40,384 nt of DNA, taken from Desulfurivibrionaceae bacterium. GTDB taxonomy: Bacteria; Desulfobacterota; Desulfobulbia; Desulfobulbales; UBA5123. The stretch covers positions 1 through 40,384 of the forward strand of contig JAQYVW010000024.1 in the NCBI GenBank assembly GCA_030145325.1, given 5' to 3'. The translations under genes and the position numbers were made by a program. Positions 18,084-26,790 of this stretch are shown in pieces (the first letter of the stretch is position 1; each line of letters starts with the position of its first letter). The notes beneath the pieces were generated by a model. It made no database searches. It was given only the letters and a program-made list of their open reading frames with translations, and was not told where the DNA came from.

Positions 18084-18806
18084 ATGGAACATCCAATACT
18101 GTTCATCTCGCTTCTATTAGAGGCTCTGGGAGCCCCGGTTCCACACACCATGGTGGGAACAACCCTGGCCGCCAAGCTCTCGTCCCCGCACATGACCTAT
18201 ACCTGGCTGGTCATGGCCTTTTTGATCATTATGCCTAAACTGACCTTAGGTAAAATGGAAATGATCCCCGGCAAGGGCCAGAATTTTTGGGAAGCGATCA
18301 TTGACGGCCTTGAAGGCTTCATGGCTGACAACATGGGCAAGGAAGGGGCAAAGATGATGTTCCCCATGCTGGCCACCTTTTCCTTCTACATCGTTGTTGC
18401 CAACATGATTGGCCTGATGCCCGGCTTCATGTCTCCAACCTCAAATCTCAACGTGACCTTGGGTTGTACACTGATTGTTTTTGTTACCACTCACATCCTC
18501 GGCCTCAAATTTCATGGCGCTGGCTACATCAAGCATTTTCTCGGCCCCATTCCCTGGCTGATTCCACTGATGTTTCCCATTGAGTTGATCAGTCATCTGG
18601 CTCGCATCCTGTCGCTGTCCATTCGGCTCTTCGGTAACATCATGGCCAAGGAGACCCTGCTGGGCATCCTCTTCATGCTCGCTGGTGCCTACTTTGCGCC
18701 GCTGCCGATCCTCTGCCTTGGTGTCTTTGTTTCCATCGTCCAGGCCCTGGTTTTCGTGCTGCTGTCCATTCTCTACTTCTCGGCTTCCATGGAACATGCT
18801 CATTAA
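18084..18806 (+). CDS. atpB: ATP synthase Fo subunit a
   Basis: Subunit a forms the ion half-channels against the c-ring. This 240-residue protein has five to six helices. The essential Arg lies in LSLSIRLFGNIMAKE, and the ELISHLARIL helix precedes it. ATG 18084 lies five bases after atpI, with AAGGAGG 13 bases upstream in the atpI tail. No b-subunit gene follows, so b and the F1 subunits must be encoded elsewhere. Confidence 0.96.
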   Translation: MEHPILFISLLLEALGAPVPHTMVGTTLAAKLSSPHMTYTWLVMAFLIIMPKLTLGKMEMIPGKGQNFWEAIIDGLEGFMADNMGKEGAKMMFPMLATFSFYIVVANMIGLMPGFMSPTSNLNVTLGCTLIVFVTTHILGLKFHGAGYIKHFLGPIPWLIPLMFPIELISHLARILSLSIRLFGNIMAKETLLGILFMLAGAYFAPLPILCLGVFVSIVQALVFVLLSILYFSASMEHAH

Positions 18807-18815
18807 GTAAATTAG

Positions 18816-19127
<312 letters not shown>

Positions 19128-19138
19128 TCAGGACAGGT

Positions 19139-19211
19139 TGGACGAGACTTTTCGTCCAGCAGATCGTTTTAAGCGATCATGAAAGGCCGCAGGTTTTCCT
19201 GCGGCCTTTTT
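19139..19211 (+). terminator. structured 3' end and terminator of the Fo operon
   Basis: Three hairpins follow atpE. The first is TGGACGA/TCGTCCA (19139-19145 with 19152-19158). A short GATCG/CGATC stem lies between. Last is a perfect 10-bp stem AGGCCGCAGG (19184-19193) and CCTGCGGCCT (19198-19207) with a TTTT loop, followed by a T-run. The last is a textbook rho-independent terminator. The first two may stabilise the abundant atpE message. Confidence 0.92.
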
Positions 19212-19244
19212 CTATTCCCCCCCCCCGGCTGACTAATTATCAAT

Positions 19245-19982
19245 ATGGATGTATTGATCGAACCCACTCGTGGCAAAGGCGAACCGGAACTCTCCGGCCC
19301 CGGACTTCTACTCATCAATCCGGGCGATGCCGAACAGGCAACCCGCCTGAGCAAGGGCAAAAACTTCAAACGTCATTTTCTCTATAACAGCAAGTTATAC
19401 CTAGGCACAGAAAGACCGCACCCGTGCTTCTGGGCAGGCCCAATGGTGGGCGCGCCAATGGCAGCAATGGCCCTTGAAAAACTCATCGCCTTGGGCGGTA
19501 AGCGATTTATCGTTTACGGCTGCTGCGGGTCCCTCCACCAATCCCTGGCCATCGGCGACCTGCTCTTGCCAACCTGGACAATCAGCGAAGAAGGCACTTC
19601 ACCCCATTACCCCGGGTCACAACCACCCTCCACCGCAGAGCCGTTACGCCAAGAGCTGGCTGACCATTTTGCCACCCTTGCCGTCAACACCGTTACCGGT
19701 CCGGTATGGACCACTGACGCCCCATACCGGGAAACTAGGCAAAAGGTGACAACCTACGCTGAGCAAGGTATTCTAGCCGTGGAGATGGAACTTGCCGCCC
19801 TAACTGCGGTGGCATCCTTCCGAGGAGTGGAACTGGCAGCGGTGCTGTTGGTTTCCGATGAACTGTGGCGCGAAAAGTGGACACCGGGCTTTCAGCGCCA
19901 GGATTTTCGGCAAAAAAACCGAGCCATGGTCGAATCCTTACTCCAATTTTGCCAACACCTTCCATCAGACGAGGAGAAATAA
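19245..19982 (+). CDS. nucleoside phosphorylase superfamily protein
   Basis: A 245-residue protein has the phosphorylase fold landmarks: a phosphate-loop-like stretch (AGPMVGAPMAAMALEKLIALGGKRFIVYGCCGSL), IGDLLLP, and the nucleoside/active-site segment ILAVEMELAALTAVASFRGVELAAVLLVSDEL. ExE-type Glu residues in the VEMELAAL region usually contact the ribose. It most resembles uridine phosphorylase-like members, but the base specificity cannot be read. It follows the atp terminator and precedes rimO by two bases. Confidence 0.82.
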   Translation: MDVLIEPTRGKGEPELSGPGLLLINPGDAEQATRLSKGKNFKRHFLYNSKLYLGTERPHPCFWAGPMVGAPMAAMALEKLIALGGKRFIVYGCCGSLHQSLAIGDLLLPTWTISEEGTSPHYPGSQPPSTAEPLRQELADHFATLAVNTVTGPVWTTDAPYRETRQKVTTYAEQGILAVEMELAALTAVASFRGVELAAVLLVSDELWREKWTPGFQRQDFRQKNRAMVESLLQFCQHLPSDEEK

Positions 19983-19984
19983 CC

Positions 19985-21322
19985 TTGGCCAGTAAACTTT
20001 TTCAGGTCAGCCTGGGCTGCTCAAAAAATCTTGTTGATTCCGAAGTCATGCTGGGGATTCTCTCCGAGGCAGGCTATGAGGTCTGCGAAACAGCGGAGGA
20101 GGCGAACCTGATTCTCGTCAACACCTGCGGTTTTATTCAACCGGCGGTGGAAGAGGCCATTGAAGAAATCTTGGCCATGGCCGAGATCAAGAAAAGTGAT
20201 CCGACTAAAAAACTGGTGGTCACCGGCTGTCTGGTACAACGATATGGCAAGGATCTGCAGGCTGAACTACCTGAGGTGGACTGCTTCATCGGCACCGACG
20301 GCTTTCAGGATATTCTTGCCCATCTCTCTGCCCTTGACGGCAAGAACGTCAGCCTGTCCATCAAAGCGCCACCAAGCTTTATCATGGACAGCTCCACCCC
20401 ACGTCGACTCTCCACCCCGGCCCATCGCGCTTTTCTTAAAATCACCGAGGGCTGCATCAACCGTTGCACCTACTGTATGATCCCCTCAATCCGCGGCACC
20501 CTGCGCAGCCGAGAAACAGACGACATCATTAAAGAAGCCCAACGGCTGGAATCACAAGGGGTCAAGGAACTCTGCCTCATCGCGCAAGACCTCACCGCCT
20601 ATGGGCTTGACCGCAAAAGCAAACAGGCAGAACTGATCCCGCTGCTCAAAAAACTGCTGGTCGAAACCAATATCCCTTGGATTCGACTGCTCTATCTGCA
20701 CCCGAAACGAGTTGACAAGAAGCTCTTGGAGCTGATGGCTGCCGAACCTCGCCTGCTCCCATACCTGGATATCCCTATCCAACACGTTAGCGATGGGATC
20801 CTTAAGCTGATGAACCGCCCCTATGGCCGCCAATACATTGAAGATCTCTTGACCACCATCCGCCAGACCCTTCCCGGTATCGCCATTCGCACTACTTTAA
20901 TGGTAGGATTCCCCGGTGAAACCCAGGCTGAGGTGGACGAAATGGAATCCTTCTTGAAAGAGCAACAACTGGATCATGTGGGAATCTTCACTTACTCAAA
21001 CGAGGATGGCTGCGCAGCAAGCAAGCTTGCCGATCATTGTCCGGAAGAAGAGATGGGGAGACGTCGCGACCTGCTAATGGCTGTGCAAGCGGAAATATCA
21101 ACAGCCAAAAACAAACAACAGATCGGCCAGGAATTGGAAGTACTGGTGGAAGGAATCAGTGGCGAGACGGACTTACTGCTGGAAGGACGTAGCCGCTATC
21201 AAGCACCGGAAGTAGATGGCACCATTTATATCGCCGACGGCGTCTGCGCCCCCGGCGACCTTGTCAAGGTTCGAATCACCGAGGCGCATACCTATGATCT
21301 GGTGGGAGAAATTGTAAGCTGA
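19985..21322 (+). CDS. rimO: ribosomal protein S12 methylthiotransferase RimO
   Basis: This radical-SAM enzyme adds a methylthio group to Asp of ribosomal protein S12. It has 445 residues. The N-terminal MTTase cluster Cys are C12, C48 and C82, the radical-SAM triad is C157-x3-C161-x2-C164 (GCINRCTYC), and a TRAM domain ends the protein (LEVLVEGISGETDLLLEGRS onwards). The start is TTG 19985, with GAGGAG eight bases upstream and the family N-terminus ASKLFQVSLGCSKNLVDSE immediately after. An in-frame extension reaching 19865 lies inside the previous gene and is rejected. SLGCSKNLVDSE separates it from MiaB. Confidence 0.96.
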   Translation: MASKLFQVSLGCSKNLVDSEVMLGILSEAGYEVCETAEEANLILVNTCGFIQPAVEEAIEEILAMAEIKKSDPTKKLVVTGCLVQRYGKDLQAELPEVDCFIGTDGFQDILAHLSALDGKNVSLSIKAPPSFIMDSSTPRRLSTPAHRAFLKITEGCINRCTYCMIPSIRGTLRSRETDDIIKEAQRLESQGVKELCLIAQDLTAYGLDRKSKQAELIPLLKKLLVETNIPWIRLLYLHPKRVDKKLLELMAAEPRLLPYLDIPIQHVSDGILKLMNRPYGRQYIEDLLTTIRQTLPGIAIRTTLMVGFPGETQAEVDEMESFLKEQQLDHVGIFTYSNEDGCAASKLADHCPEEEMGRRRDLLMAVQAEISTAKNKQQIGQELEVLVEGISGETDLLLEGRSRYQAPEVDGTIYIADGVCAPGDLVKVRITEAHTYDLVGEIVS

Positions 21323-21355
21323 AAAAAGTGAGGAACGGAGGCTAGAAAAATCAGA

Positions 21356-21631
21356 TTAACCGTTAACCCGTTCCTTTAACTCTTTGCCAACCTTAAAGAA
21401 TGGCAGTTTTTTGGGCGGCACTTGAATTTTAGCACCAGTCTTAGGATTACGACCATAGTACGATTCGTACTCCTTGACCACAAAACTGCCGAAACCACGA
21501 ATCTCAATGGCATCACCTGCTGCCAAGGCCTCCACCATGGCATCGAGAATGGTGCCGGTAATGGCCCCAGCCTCACGTAAAGGCATGTTCATGTCCTGGG
21601 CCAAAACCTCGATCAATTCAGATTTGTTCAT
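21356..21631 (-). CDS. HU/IHF family DNA-binding protein
   Basis: A 91-residue histone-like protein starts MNKSELIEVLAQ and has the family hallmark IEIRGFGSFVVKEYESYYGRNPKTGAKI with a DNA-arm Pro-containing loop (GRNPKTGAKIQVPPKKLPFFKVGKELKE). GAGGAG lies just before the ATG. It could be HU or an IHF subunit; sequence alone does not settle which. It converges on rimO with a gap of only 33 bases. Confidence 0.93.
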   Translation of the reverse strand: MNKSELIEVLAQDMNMPLREAGAITGTILDAMVEALAAGDAIEIRGFGSFVVKEYESYYGRNPKTGAKIQVPPKKLPFFKVGKELKERVNG

Positions 21632-21745
21632 CGTCTTCTCCTCAAAAGTATATCCTCTCTCCGACGACGATTAAGGCCGTCAAACTTTTCCACCGTGTTA
21701 AAATCATACTGAATACAAGCAGATGAGTTATCTTAATCCAGTAAA

Positions 21746-22480
21746 TCAACCGCTGTAAAGAGGATTTTTTCCAGAGAAGATTCGATTCAGGTCTTTTCGA
21801 TCAAGAAAACGATAGCGACCACGGGGTAAATCGCCGAGATTAAGACCGCCATAGGCGAGCCGCTCAAGGGCAAGAACCCGGTGACCGATGGCGGCAAACA
21901 TCTTCCGCACCTGCCGTTTACGGCCCTCGTGAATGATAATCTCAATGGTTGTGCGCCGAGAACCGGCAGAAAGTACCTTTATGCAGGCTGGCCAGGTGCG
22001 CCGCCCTTCAAGCTCAATACCTTTTTCCAAAGCAACTAGTTTCTGGCGATTGGGGTTACCATTAACCGTGGCCAGGTAAGTCTTATTGACCTCAAAACTT
22101 GGATGGATAATCTGCTGCGAAAGTTCGCCGTCATTGGTGAGGAGCAACGCCCCCTCGGTATCATAGTCAAGACGGCCAACTGGGAATACCCTGGCCGTGA
22201 CGCCGTCAAGAAGGTCGGTAACGATGGGCCGGCGTTGCGGATCGGAAAGGGTAGAAAGATAGCCGGTGGGCTTATTGAGAAGAATATAGACCTTTTCCTC
22301 TTCCTGGGTCACCGGTTTGCCGTTGCACTCAATACGATGCAAAACAGGGTCAACCCGCAGCCCCATCTCGGTGACCACTTGCCCATCAATAGCAACCTTG
22401 CCTTGGCGGATCAACTCCTCGGCGCCACGCCGTGAGGAAACCCCGGCCCGGGCCAGTATCTTTTGTAGCCGTTCTTCCAT
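21746..22480 (-). CDS. rluB: 23S rRNA pseudouridine synthase, RluB/RsuA type
   Basis: A 244-residue protein has an N-terminal S4 RNA-binding domain (RLQKILARAGVSSRRGAEELIRQGKVAIDG) and the RsuA-type catalytic domain with the Asp motif GRLDYDTEGALLLTNDG. Its LLNKPTGYLSTLSDP and HEGRKRQVRKMFAAIGH stretches are typical of RluB/RluE-like enzymes. The expected target is U2605 of 23S rRNA if RluB. No good ribosome site is seen before the ATG. Confidence 0.9.
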   Translation of the reverse strand: MEERLQKILARAGVSSRRGAEELIRQGKVAIDGQVVTEMGLRVDPVLHRIECNGKPVTQEEEKVYILLNKPTGYLSTLSDPQRRPIVTDLLDGVTARVFPVGRLDYDTEGALLLTNDGELSQQIIHPSFEVNKTYLATVNGNPNRQKLVALEKGIELEGRRTWPACIKVLSAGSRRTTIEIIIHEGRKRQVRKMFAAIGHRVLALERLAYGGLNLGDLPRGRYRFLDRKDLNRIFSGKNPLYSG

Positions 22481-22510
22481 AAATTATCTACGCAAACGGC
22501 TCCCGGTAAA

Positions 22511-22957
22511 TCAGGCTGAATAATCGCCGCGCCGATACTTGGCGGCTTCAAGATAGGTAACGGTGGCAACCCGGTCAAGTAACGCCCCAAGCTGGTCACC
22601 CGGCGGCAGTTGCTCCCTGACCGATAACATCCCCACCGCCTTTTCTTCCATGGCATCGACATAAGGAGCCAGGTCGGCAGCTGAATGGGTTTTATTTTTA
22701 AGGGCCTCACCAAAGGATTCCAAATCCTCAATGGCGGACTCGGACAGCGAAAGCCCCTCAACCCGCAGGGCAGGAGAAACATTCACCATGGGGGTCAGCG
22801 GCGCCATTTCCTGCGTGGGAGCGGCGGGAGCCACACCCTGGAGCTGTTCTTCCAATAATTTATGGAAATCAACTCCACCCGGTGATGCCGCAGTCTTGCC
22901 GAGCAGGCCATTCCTTTTAATCCCTTGCGGGCCATAAAGCAAATCATCGATCTTCAT
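22511..22957 (-). CDS. unknown 148-residue protein
   Basis: I do not recognise this protein. It starts MKIDDLLYGPQGIKRNGLLG at an ATG with AAGGAG seven bases upstream, so it is well supported as a gene. The N-terminal third is Gly/Pro-rich and low in structure (VAPAAPTQEMAPLTPMVNVSP). The C-terminal half is amphipathic helix (SLSESAIEDLESFGEALKN, then SVREQLPPGDQLGALLDRVATVTYLEAAKYRRGDY). There is no signal peptide, membrane helix or Cys. The layout (disordered N-terminus, helical C-terminus) is like some small partner proteins, but no function is claimed. It lies 30 bases before rluB. Confidence 0.7.
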   Translation of the reverse strand: MKIDDLLYGPQGIKRNGLLGKTAASPGGVDFHKLLEEQLQGVAPAAPTQEMAPLTPMVNVSPALRVEGLSLSESAIEDLESFGEALKNKTHSAADLAPYVDAMEEKAVGMLSVREQLPPGDQLGALLDRVATVTYLEAAKYRRGDYSA

Positions 22958-22975
22958 ACGCGAACTCCTTAAGAT

Positions 22976-22996
22976 AGTAGCTTCTACTTAGCTACT
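22976..22996. repeat. small inverted repeat sharing a 13-mer with the bamD terminator
   Basis: AGTAGC (22976-22981) and GCTACT (22991-22996) flank CTTAG-rich sequence. On the minus strand the segment reads AGTAGCTAAGTAG, also found at 13464-13476 beside the bamD terminator. The 168-base gap also holds CCTAGC (23045-23050) and GCTAGG (23070-23075), a wider dyad. No T-run follows on the minus strand, so termination of the ubiD-family gene here is doubtful. Confidence 0.35.
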
Positions 22997-23125
22997 CGGC
23001 AAAAAGACCGTCAACCTTAAAAAAATCTACCAGGAGAAATATCACCTAGCCACAGTTGATGAACTCGTAGCTAGGCGAAGACTGCTAAAAATCCATCGTA
23101 CCGCCAAAGATGACTAAGTATAAAA

Positions 23126-24895
23126 CTACCGCCATTGACTGGGCAACAGTTTACTCATTTTTCCATCCACCAGCTTCTTAGTCTCAGGATCAACCTCCAA
23201 GACCTGCGGATACCAAGGTTTCATTCGGCAATCAAAAATAATCGGTTCTTCAAGGCCGACATGAAAACGATTTACCCCGGTTTTGGCTGAATAGATGTCC
23301 GCCGCTGGCTCAAACCGGGTAAAAAAGCTCCAGATGAACTCCTGCAAACTTACGGTGGCAGCCCGGCTGTCATCCACCAACAACACCACCGGCCAAGCAG
23401 CCAATCCCGCCCAGGCGGCAAGACGAATGGGTAGCTCCTTATCATCAGCATAAGCTTCACCCTGTACCACCAATGTTCCTGGCAAAAAAACCACCGGCAG
23501 ACTGACCCCGGAAGGTAAATCTCCGGAAAAGGTCTCCGGCAAGACCCGTTTCGGCTCCTTGCCAAGGCCCATCATCATCGCCTTGGAACCCTTATTCACC
23601 GAAGGGCCGGTGTAATCAAGGGTATCTTGGGAAACATTGGCTAAAACGTAGAGATCACGCTGCCAGTCGATCCGCTCAAGAACATGCACCCACAATTTTT
23701 TAAAATCTGCGACATCAAGATCGCCATCGGTAACGATCAAAAACTTGGTCAACGACAGTTGCCCTTCGCCCAGGATCCGTAACCCGGAAGCAAAGGCCTC
23801 CCTGGGGTAGCGATCAGCCACCCGTGCCGCCGCGAGACAATGAAAACCGGCCTCGCCAAAGGTCTTGAGCTGACGAACACCGCTCATTACCAGCGGGAAC
23901 AACGGCGAAAGCAGATCCTGCAAGAAATCACCGATGTAAAAATCTTCCTGCCGGGGTCTTCCCACCACGGTGGCAGGATAGATGGCGTCAGGGCGATGAT
24001 ACAGCCGCTGGACATGAAAGACCGGATAGTCATGGGTCAAGGAGTTATAGCCGTAATGATCTCCAAAAGCGCCTTCCGGCCTCCTGGCATGGGGCGGCAC
24101 AATCCCTTTGGCGGCAAACTCGGCATGGGCAACCAACGGGTGCCCTCCCACCGGATCCTTAACCATCTCCAACTTGTCGCCCAACAATAACGAGGCAAGC
24201 ATCAACTCGGGGATATTCTCAGGCAAGGGGGCAATGGCTGACATCATCAACGCCGGTGGCCCACCGATAAAAAGGGTAACCGGCAGATCTTCATTTAACT
24301 TTTCCGCTTCATGGTAATGATACCCGCCCCCCTTGTGGATCTGCCAATGAATACCAGTGGTGGCGTCATCATAACGCTGAACCCGATACATGCCAAGATT
24401 ATGCCCCCGCCCCCCCGGATGCTCGGTATAGACCAGTGGCAAGGTAACAAAAGCGCCACCGTCACTCTTCCAAGAGGTCAACATGGGCAACTCGGAAAGC
24501 TTCGGGGGTGAAAAGCACCCTTCCAAAATAGGCCCCTTGCGAACGCTGCGGCTACCAATTTTCAAAGCCTGTCCGGCAACACCCCGCAGCCCCCATAACT
24601 CCTTGAGCGGAGGAATACCGGCCTCGGCCAGCCGCACCAAATCCTCAACAAACTTCTGCGGTCGCCTGCCAAAGGCGAGTTCCATTCGTCGCGCCGAACC
24701 AAACAGATTGGTCACCACTGGGAAGCGACTGCCCCGAACATTGGTAAAGAGTAGAGCAGGACCATTTTTAGCAATCACCCGCCGATGAATTTCGGCAATC
24801 TCCAGATACGGATCAACCTCAGTATCAATCCTGATCAATTCCGCTTCCGACTCCAGAATCGAGATAAAAGCTCGCAAATCCTTTACTATTTTCAT
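23126..24895 (-). CDS. UbiD-family prenyl-FMN decarboxylase
   Basis: A 589-residue protein of the UbiD/Fdc family decarboxylates (hetero)aromatic acids using prenylated FMN. Landmarks are KSDGGAFVTLPLVYTEHPGG, GIHWQIHKGGGYHYHEAE, PEGAFGDHYGYNSLTHDYP and YPATVVGRPRQEDFYIGD; the Glu of the EGAFGDH motif is in the E-R-E catalytic set of this family. The long form (about 590 rather than 490 residues) and the EDFYIGD motif are closer to menaquinone-route (MqnL-like) and related anaerobic members than to classical UbiD. No mqn gene or ubiX-type flavin prenyltransferase is in the window, so the substrate stays open. Confidence 0.85.
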   Translation of the reverse strand: MKIVKDLRAFISILESEAELIRIDTEVDPYLEIAEIHRRVIAKNGPALLFTNVRGSRFPVVTNLFGSARRMELAFGRRPQKFVEDLVRLAEAGIPPLKELWGLRGVAGQALKIGSRSVRKGPILEGCFSPPKLSELPMLTSWKSDGGAFVTLPLVYTEHPGGRGHNLGMYRVQRYDDATTGIHWQIHKGGGYHYHEAEKLNEDLPVTLFIGGPPALMMSAIAPLPENIPELMLASLLLGDKLEMVKDPVGGHPLVAHAEFAAKGIVPPHARRPEGAFGDHYGYNSLTHDYPVFHVQRLYHRPDAIYPATVVGRPRQEDFYIGDFLQDLLSPLFPLVMSGVRQLKTFGEAGFHCLAAARVADRYPREAFASGLRILGEGQLSLTKFLIVTDGDLDVADFKKLWVHVLERIDWQRDLYVLANVSQDTLDYTGPSVNKGSKAMMMGLGKEPKRVLPETFSGDLPSGVSLPVVFLPGTLVVQGEAYADDKELPIRLAAWAGLAAWPVVLLVDDSRAATVSLQEFIWSFFTRFEPAADIYSAKTGVNRFHVGLEEPIIFDCRMKPWYPQVLEVDPETKKLVDGKMSKLLPSQWR

Positions 24896-24970
24896 TTAAT
24901 TTCCTTTTCCCGCGCCAACGGGTATGGTAGTAAACAATTTCAGAAATATTGCTTGACGGAAATCCACAGG

Positions 24971-25216
24971 TCAGTCATCAAGGAACAGCTGGTGATATTC
25001 CTGCTCACTGAGATGCTTGCGCATCAGACCGGTCAGGAAATCAACCACCTTAGCCACCTCATCCTCGGCAAGGCGCGGAATTAAGGTATCTAATAACTCA
25101 TCACTGGTGGCACGCTGTAAAAAAGTCACCAACGATTGTTCATCCAAATCCCGGTTCATGCCGAAACAAATACTAGTGGCCGTCTGATCGGCCGACGAAT
25201 GCAAACGAATTTTCAT
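24971..25216 (-). CDS. unknown 81-residue protein
   Basis: This small acidic protein starts MKIRLHSSADQTATSICFGMN and ends HLSEQEYHQLFLDD. I do not recognise the family. A helix-rich stretch (SDELLDTLIPRLAEDEVAKVVDFLTGLM) makes up most of the body; there is no signal peptide or metal motif. The region around its start codon (AAATTAAATGAAAA) is nearly identical to that of the UbiD-family gene downstream on the same strand, but no strong ribosome site is present. It is divergent from the PilZ gene, with only 34 bases between them. Confidence 0.6.
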   Translation of the reverse strand: MKIRLHSSADQTATSICFGMNRDLDEQSLVTFLQRATSDELLDTLIPRLAEDEVAKVVDFLTGLMRKHLSEQEYHQLFLDD

Positions 25217-25250
25217 TTAATTTAAACGCCTTACTGTAATTTTTATAACT

Positions 25251-25973
25251 ATGCCCAAACCTATCTCCCAAACAGGCTGGCAGGCCGAAGATACCGGCTA
25301 CGATGTCACCAATTCACCGGAAATAATATCAAATATCCTGTCCACCCTAAAAAGCAATCGACTTTTTATTGTCATCATCCACAAGGGGTATCAATCAGGC
25401 AGCACCATCCTGGTTGAACAAACCCAGCGCCATTTACAGATCGACAAGCCCGTTGACTGGCCAGCCACCGAAAATACAATCCGCGTGGTTTTTAAAGACG
25501 CAGCCAAACTGTGGAACCATTTTACCGTCAAGGTTCTGGGAGTCAAGGACGACCTGCTCTACACCTCCCGACCGACCAAAATATCCAGACTCCAGCGCCG
25601 TAACCATTTTCGAGTGGACGTCCCGCGCAACAGCACCACCTCCTTCTCCTTCCATGACAACATGGTCTCCAACCTGGAGCTTCTTGACATCAGCGCAGGC
25701 GGCATGCAAGCATGCAGTAAAAATCGACTTCCCCTCACCGGCGAGGGTGACACCATCAAAAACATCTCCATCTATTTGCCACCCACCGTTAACATCGCCG
25801 AAACCACCCTTTCAATAAAAATAGGCACAGTTGTCCGCGCCCTGCGCAATGAAGCCACAAAAACCTTCTGCTACGGCGTCACCTTTGAATACAGTCAAAA
25901 CGAAGAAGAACTCCTACTCAAATATGTCCGACAGCGAGAACTGGAAATGCTTCGCTCCGGGCTTACCCAATAA
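25251..25973 (+). CDS. PilZ domain c-di-GMP receptor, YcgR-like
   Basis: A 240-residue protein has an N-terminal beta domain (about residues 25-105) like YcgR-N, then a PilZ domain. The c-di-GMP ligands are seen as SRLQRRNHFRV (the RxxxR switch, residues about 115-123) and LDISAGGMQ (the D/N-x-S-x-x-G motif). These effectors usually slow flagella or tune adhesion in response to c-di-GMP. No motility gene is nearby, so the output is unknown. No ribosome site is evident before ATG 25251. It converges on yjbQ. Confidence 0.88.
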   Translation: MPKPISQTGWQAEDTGYDVTNSPEIISNILSTLKSNRLFIVIIHKGYQSGSTILVEQTQRHLQIDKPVDWPATENTIRVVFKDAAKLWNHFTVKVLGVKDDLLYTSRPTKISRLQRRNHFRVDVPRNSTTSFSFHDNMVSNLELLDISAGGMQACSKNRLPLTGEGDTIKNISIYLPPTVNIAETTLSIKIGTVVRALRNEATKTFCYGVTFEYSQNEEELLLKYVRQRELEMLRSGLTQ

Positions 25974-25975
25974 GC

Positions 25976-26374
25976 TCAGAACGTCAACCGCCAACTCACC
26001 TTTCTTGAGCGCGGCCCATCAAACTCGCAGAAAAATATCTTCTGCCAAGTTCCTAAAGAAAGCCGCCCGTCCTCAACAAAAACCGTCACCGAACTACCAA
26101 GCAAAGAGGCCCGCAAGTGGGCCGGAGAATTCCCCTCCAGGTGCTGGTAGGGAAAATCCATCGGAACCATTCGCTGCAAGGCACCAAGCAGATCACTACA
26201 GACATCGGGATCCGCTCCTTCATTAATTGTTAAAGCCGCCGTGGTATGAGGGTTAAAAACATAAAGAATCCCATCCCTCACCCCACTTTTCTCTATCTCC
26301 CGCTGCAAAACAGCTGTGACATCGACGAACTCCATGGTTCGGGTCGTCGCCACCGCAAACATTCCTTTATTCAT
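25976..26374 (-). CDS. YjbQ family protein (UPF0047)
   Basis: A 132-residue protein of the YjbQ/UPF0047 family has signature LYVFNPHTTAALTINEGADPDV, with His-Thr-Thr and Asn-Glu at the presumed active site, and later LGSSVTVFVEDGRLSLGTWQKIFFCEFDGPR. Members have weak thiamine-phosphate synthase activity, but the physiological role is uncertain. ATG 26374 follows GGAGGGGAAG and is a better start than the codon ten residues upstream. Confidence 0.88.
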   Translation of the reverse strand: MNKGMFAVATTRTMEFVDVTAVLQREIEKSGVRDGILYVFNPHTTAALTINEGADPDVCSDLLGALQRMVPMDFPYQHLEGNSPAHLRASLLGSSVTVFVEDGRLSLGTWQKIFFCEFDGPRSRKVSWRLTF

Positions 26375-26790
26375 CTTCCCCTCCGCTCTTCGCCCTTCAG
26401 CCACCCCGGATACCCACCAGCAGCTGGGCTAATCTGCCTATTCAGTATTCCAGATTCATCACCCTGTCAAACTGAATATGACCTGCGTTTACGAGCCAAA
26501 ACCAATCCACCTGTAAAATTTCCCCTTACCCTCCCAATCACCCATTACCGCACCCATTCAGCAAGGAGTATCTACCCTTGCAATAGACAGGTTCCTCTAA
26601 CTCCATGGCCTGATATTAACCCCGAACAATGTATTCCGCAGGAGGGTGAATCATGATATGGATAACAGCCACCCTTGACATAAAAACCGGTCAGCGGTAA
26701 GACTGCCTCTTCTTTGCCATTTGCCAACATCTCTGTTAGATTGATGTCGCTTTTTATACTTTCTTACTCAAAAATCACCCAGGAAATTCC
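26375..26790. other. gap without a firm gene, with a 15-residue leader ORF
   Basis: About 415 bases separate yjbQ from the APH-like gene. Most of it is featureless. At 26653-26700 an ATG with a very good GCAGGAGGG site opens a 15-codon frame (MIWITATLDIKTGQR) that ends 90 bases before the next gene. TTGACA lies inside it (26675-26680) and TATACT at 26755-26760, too far apart (74 bases) to pair. The plus-strand frame through 26246-26656 runs antisense to yjbQ and has no family signal. Confidence 0.35.

Noticed and set aside
26246-26656. 136-codon plus-strand frame covering the yjbQ start and the gap
   Set aside because: It is antisense to yjbQ, is Pro/Ser-rich with no family signal, and lacks a ribosome site.
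26675-26760. TTGACA at 26675 and TATACT at 26755 as a promoter of the APH-like gene
   Set aside because: They are 74 bases apart, and neither has a partner at 16-18 bases.
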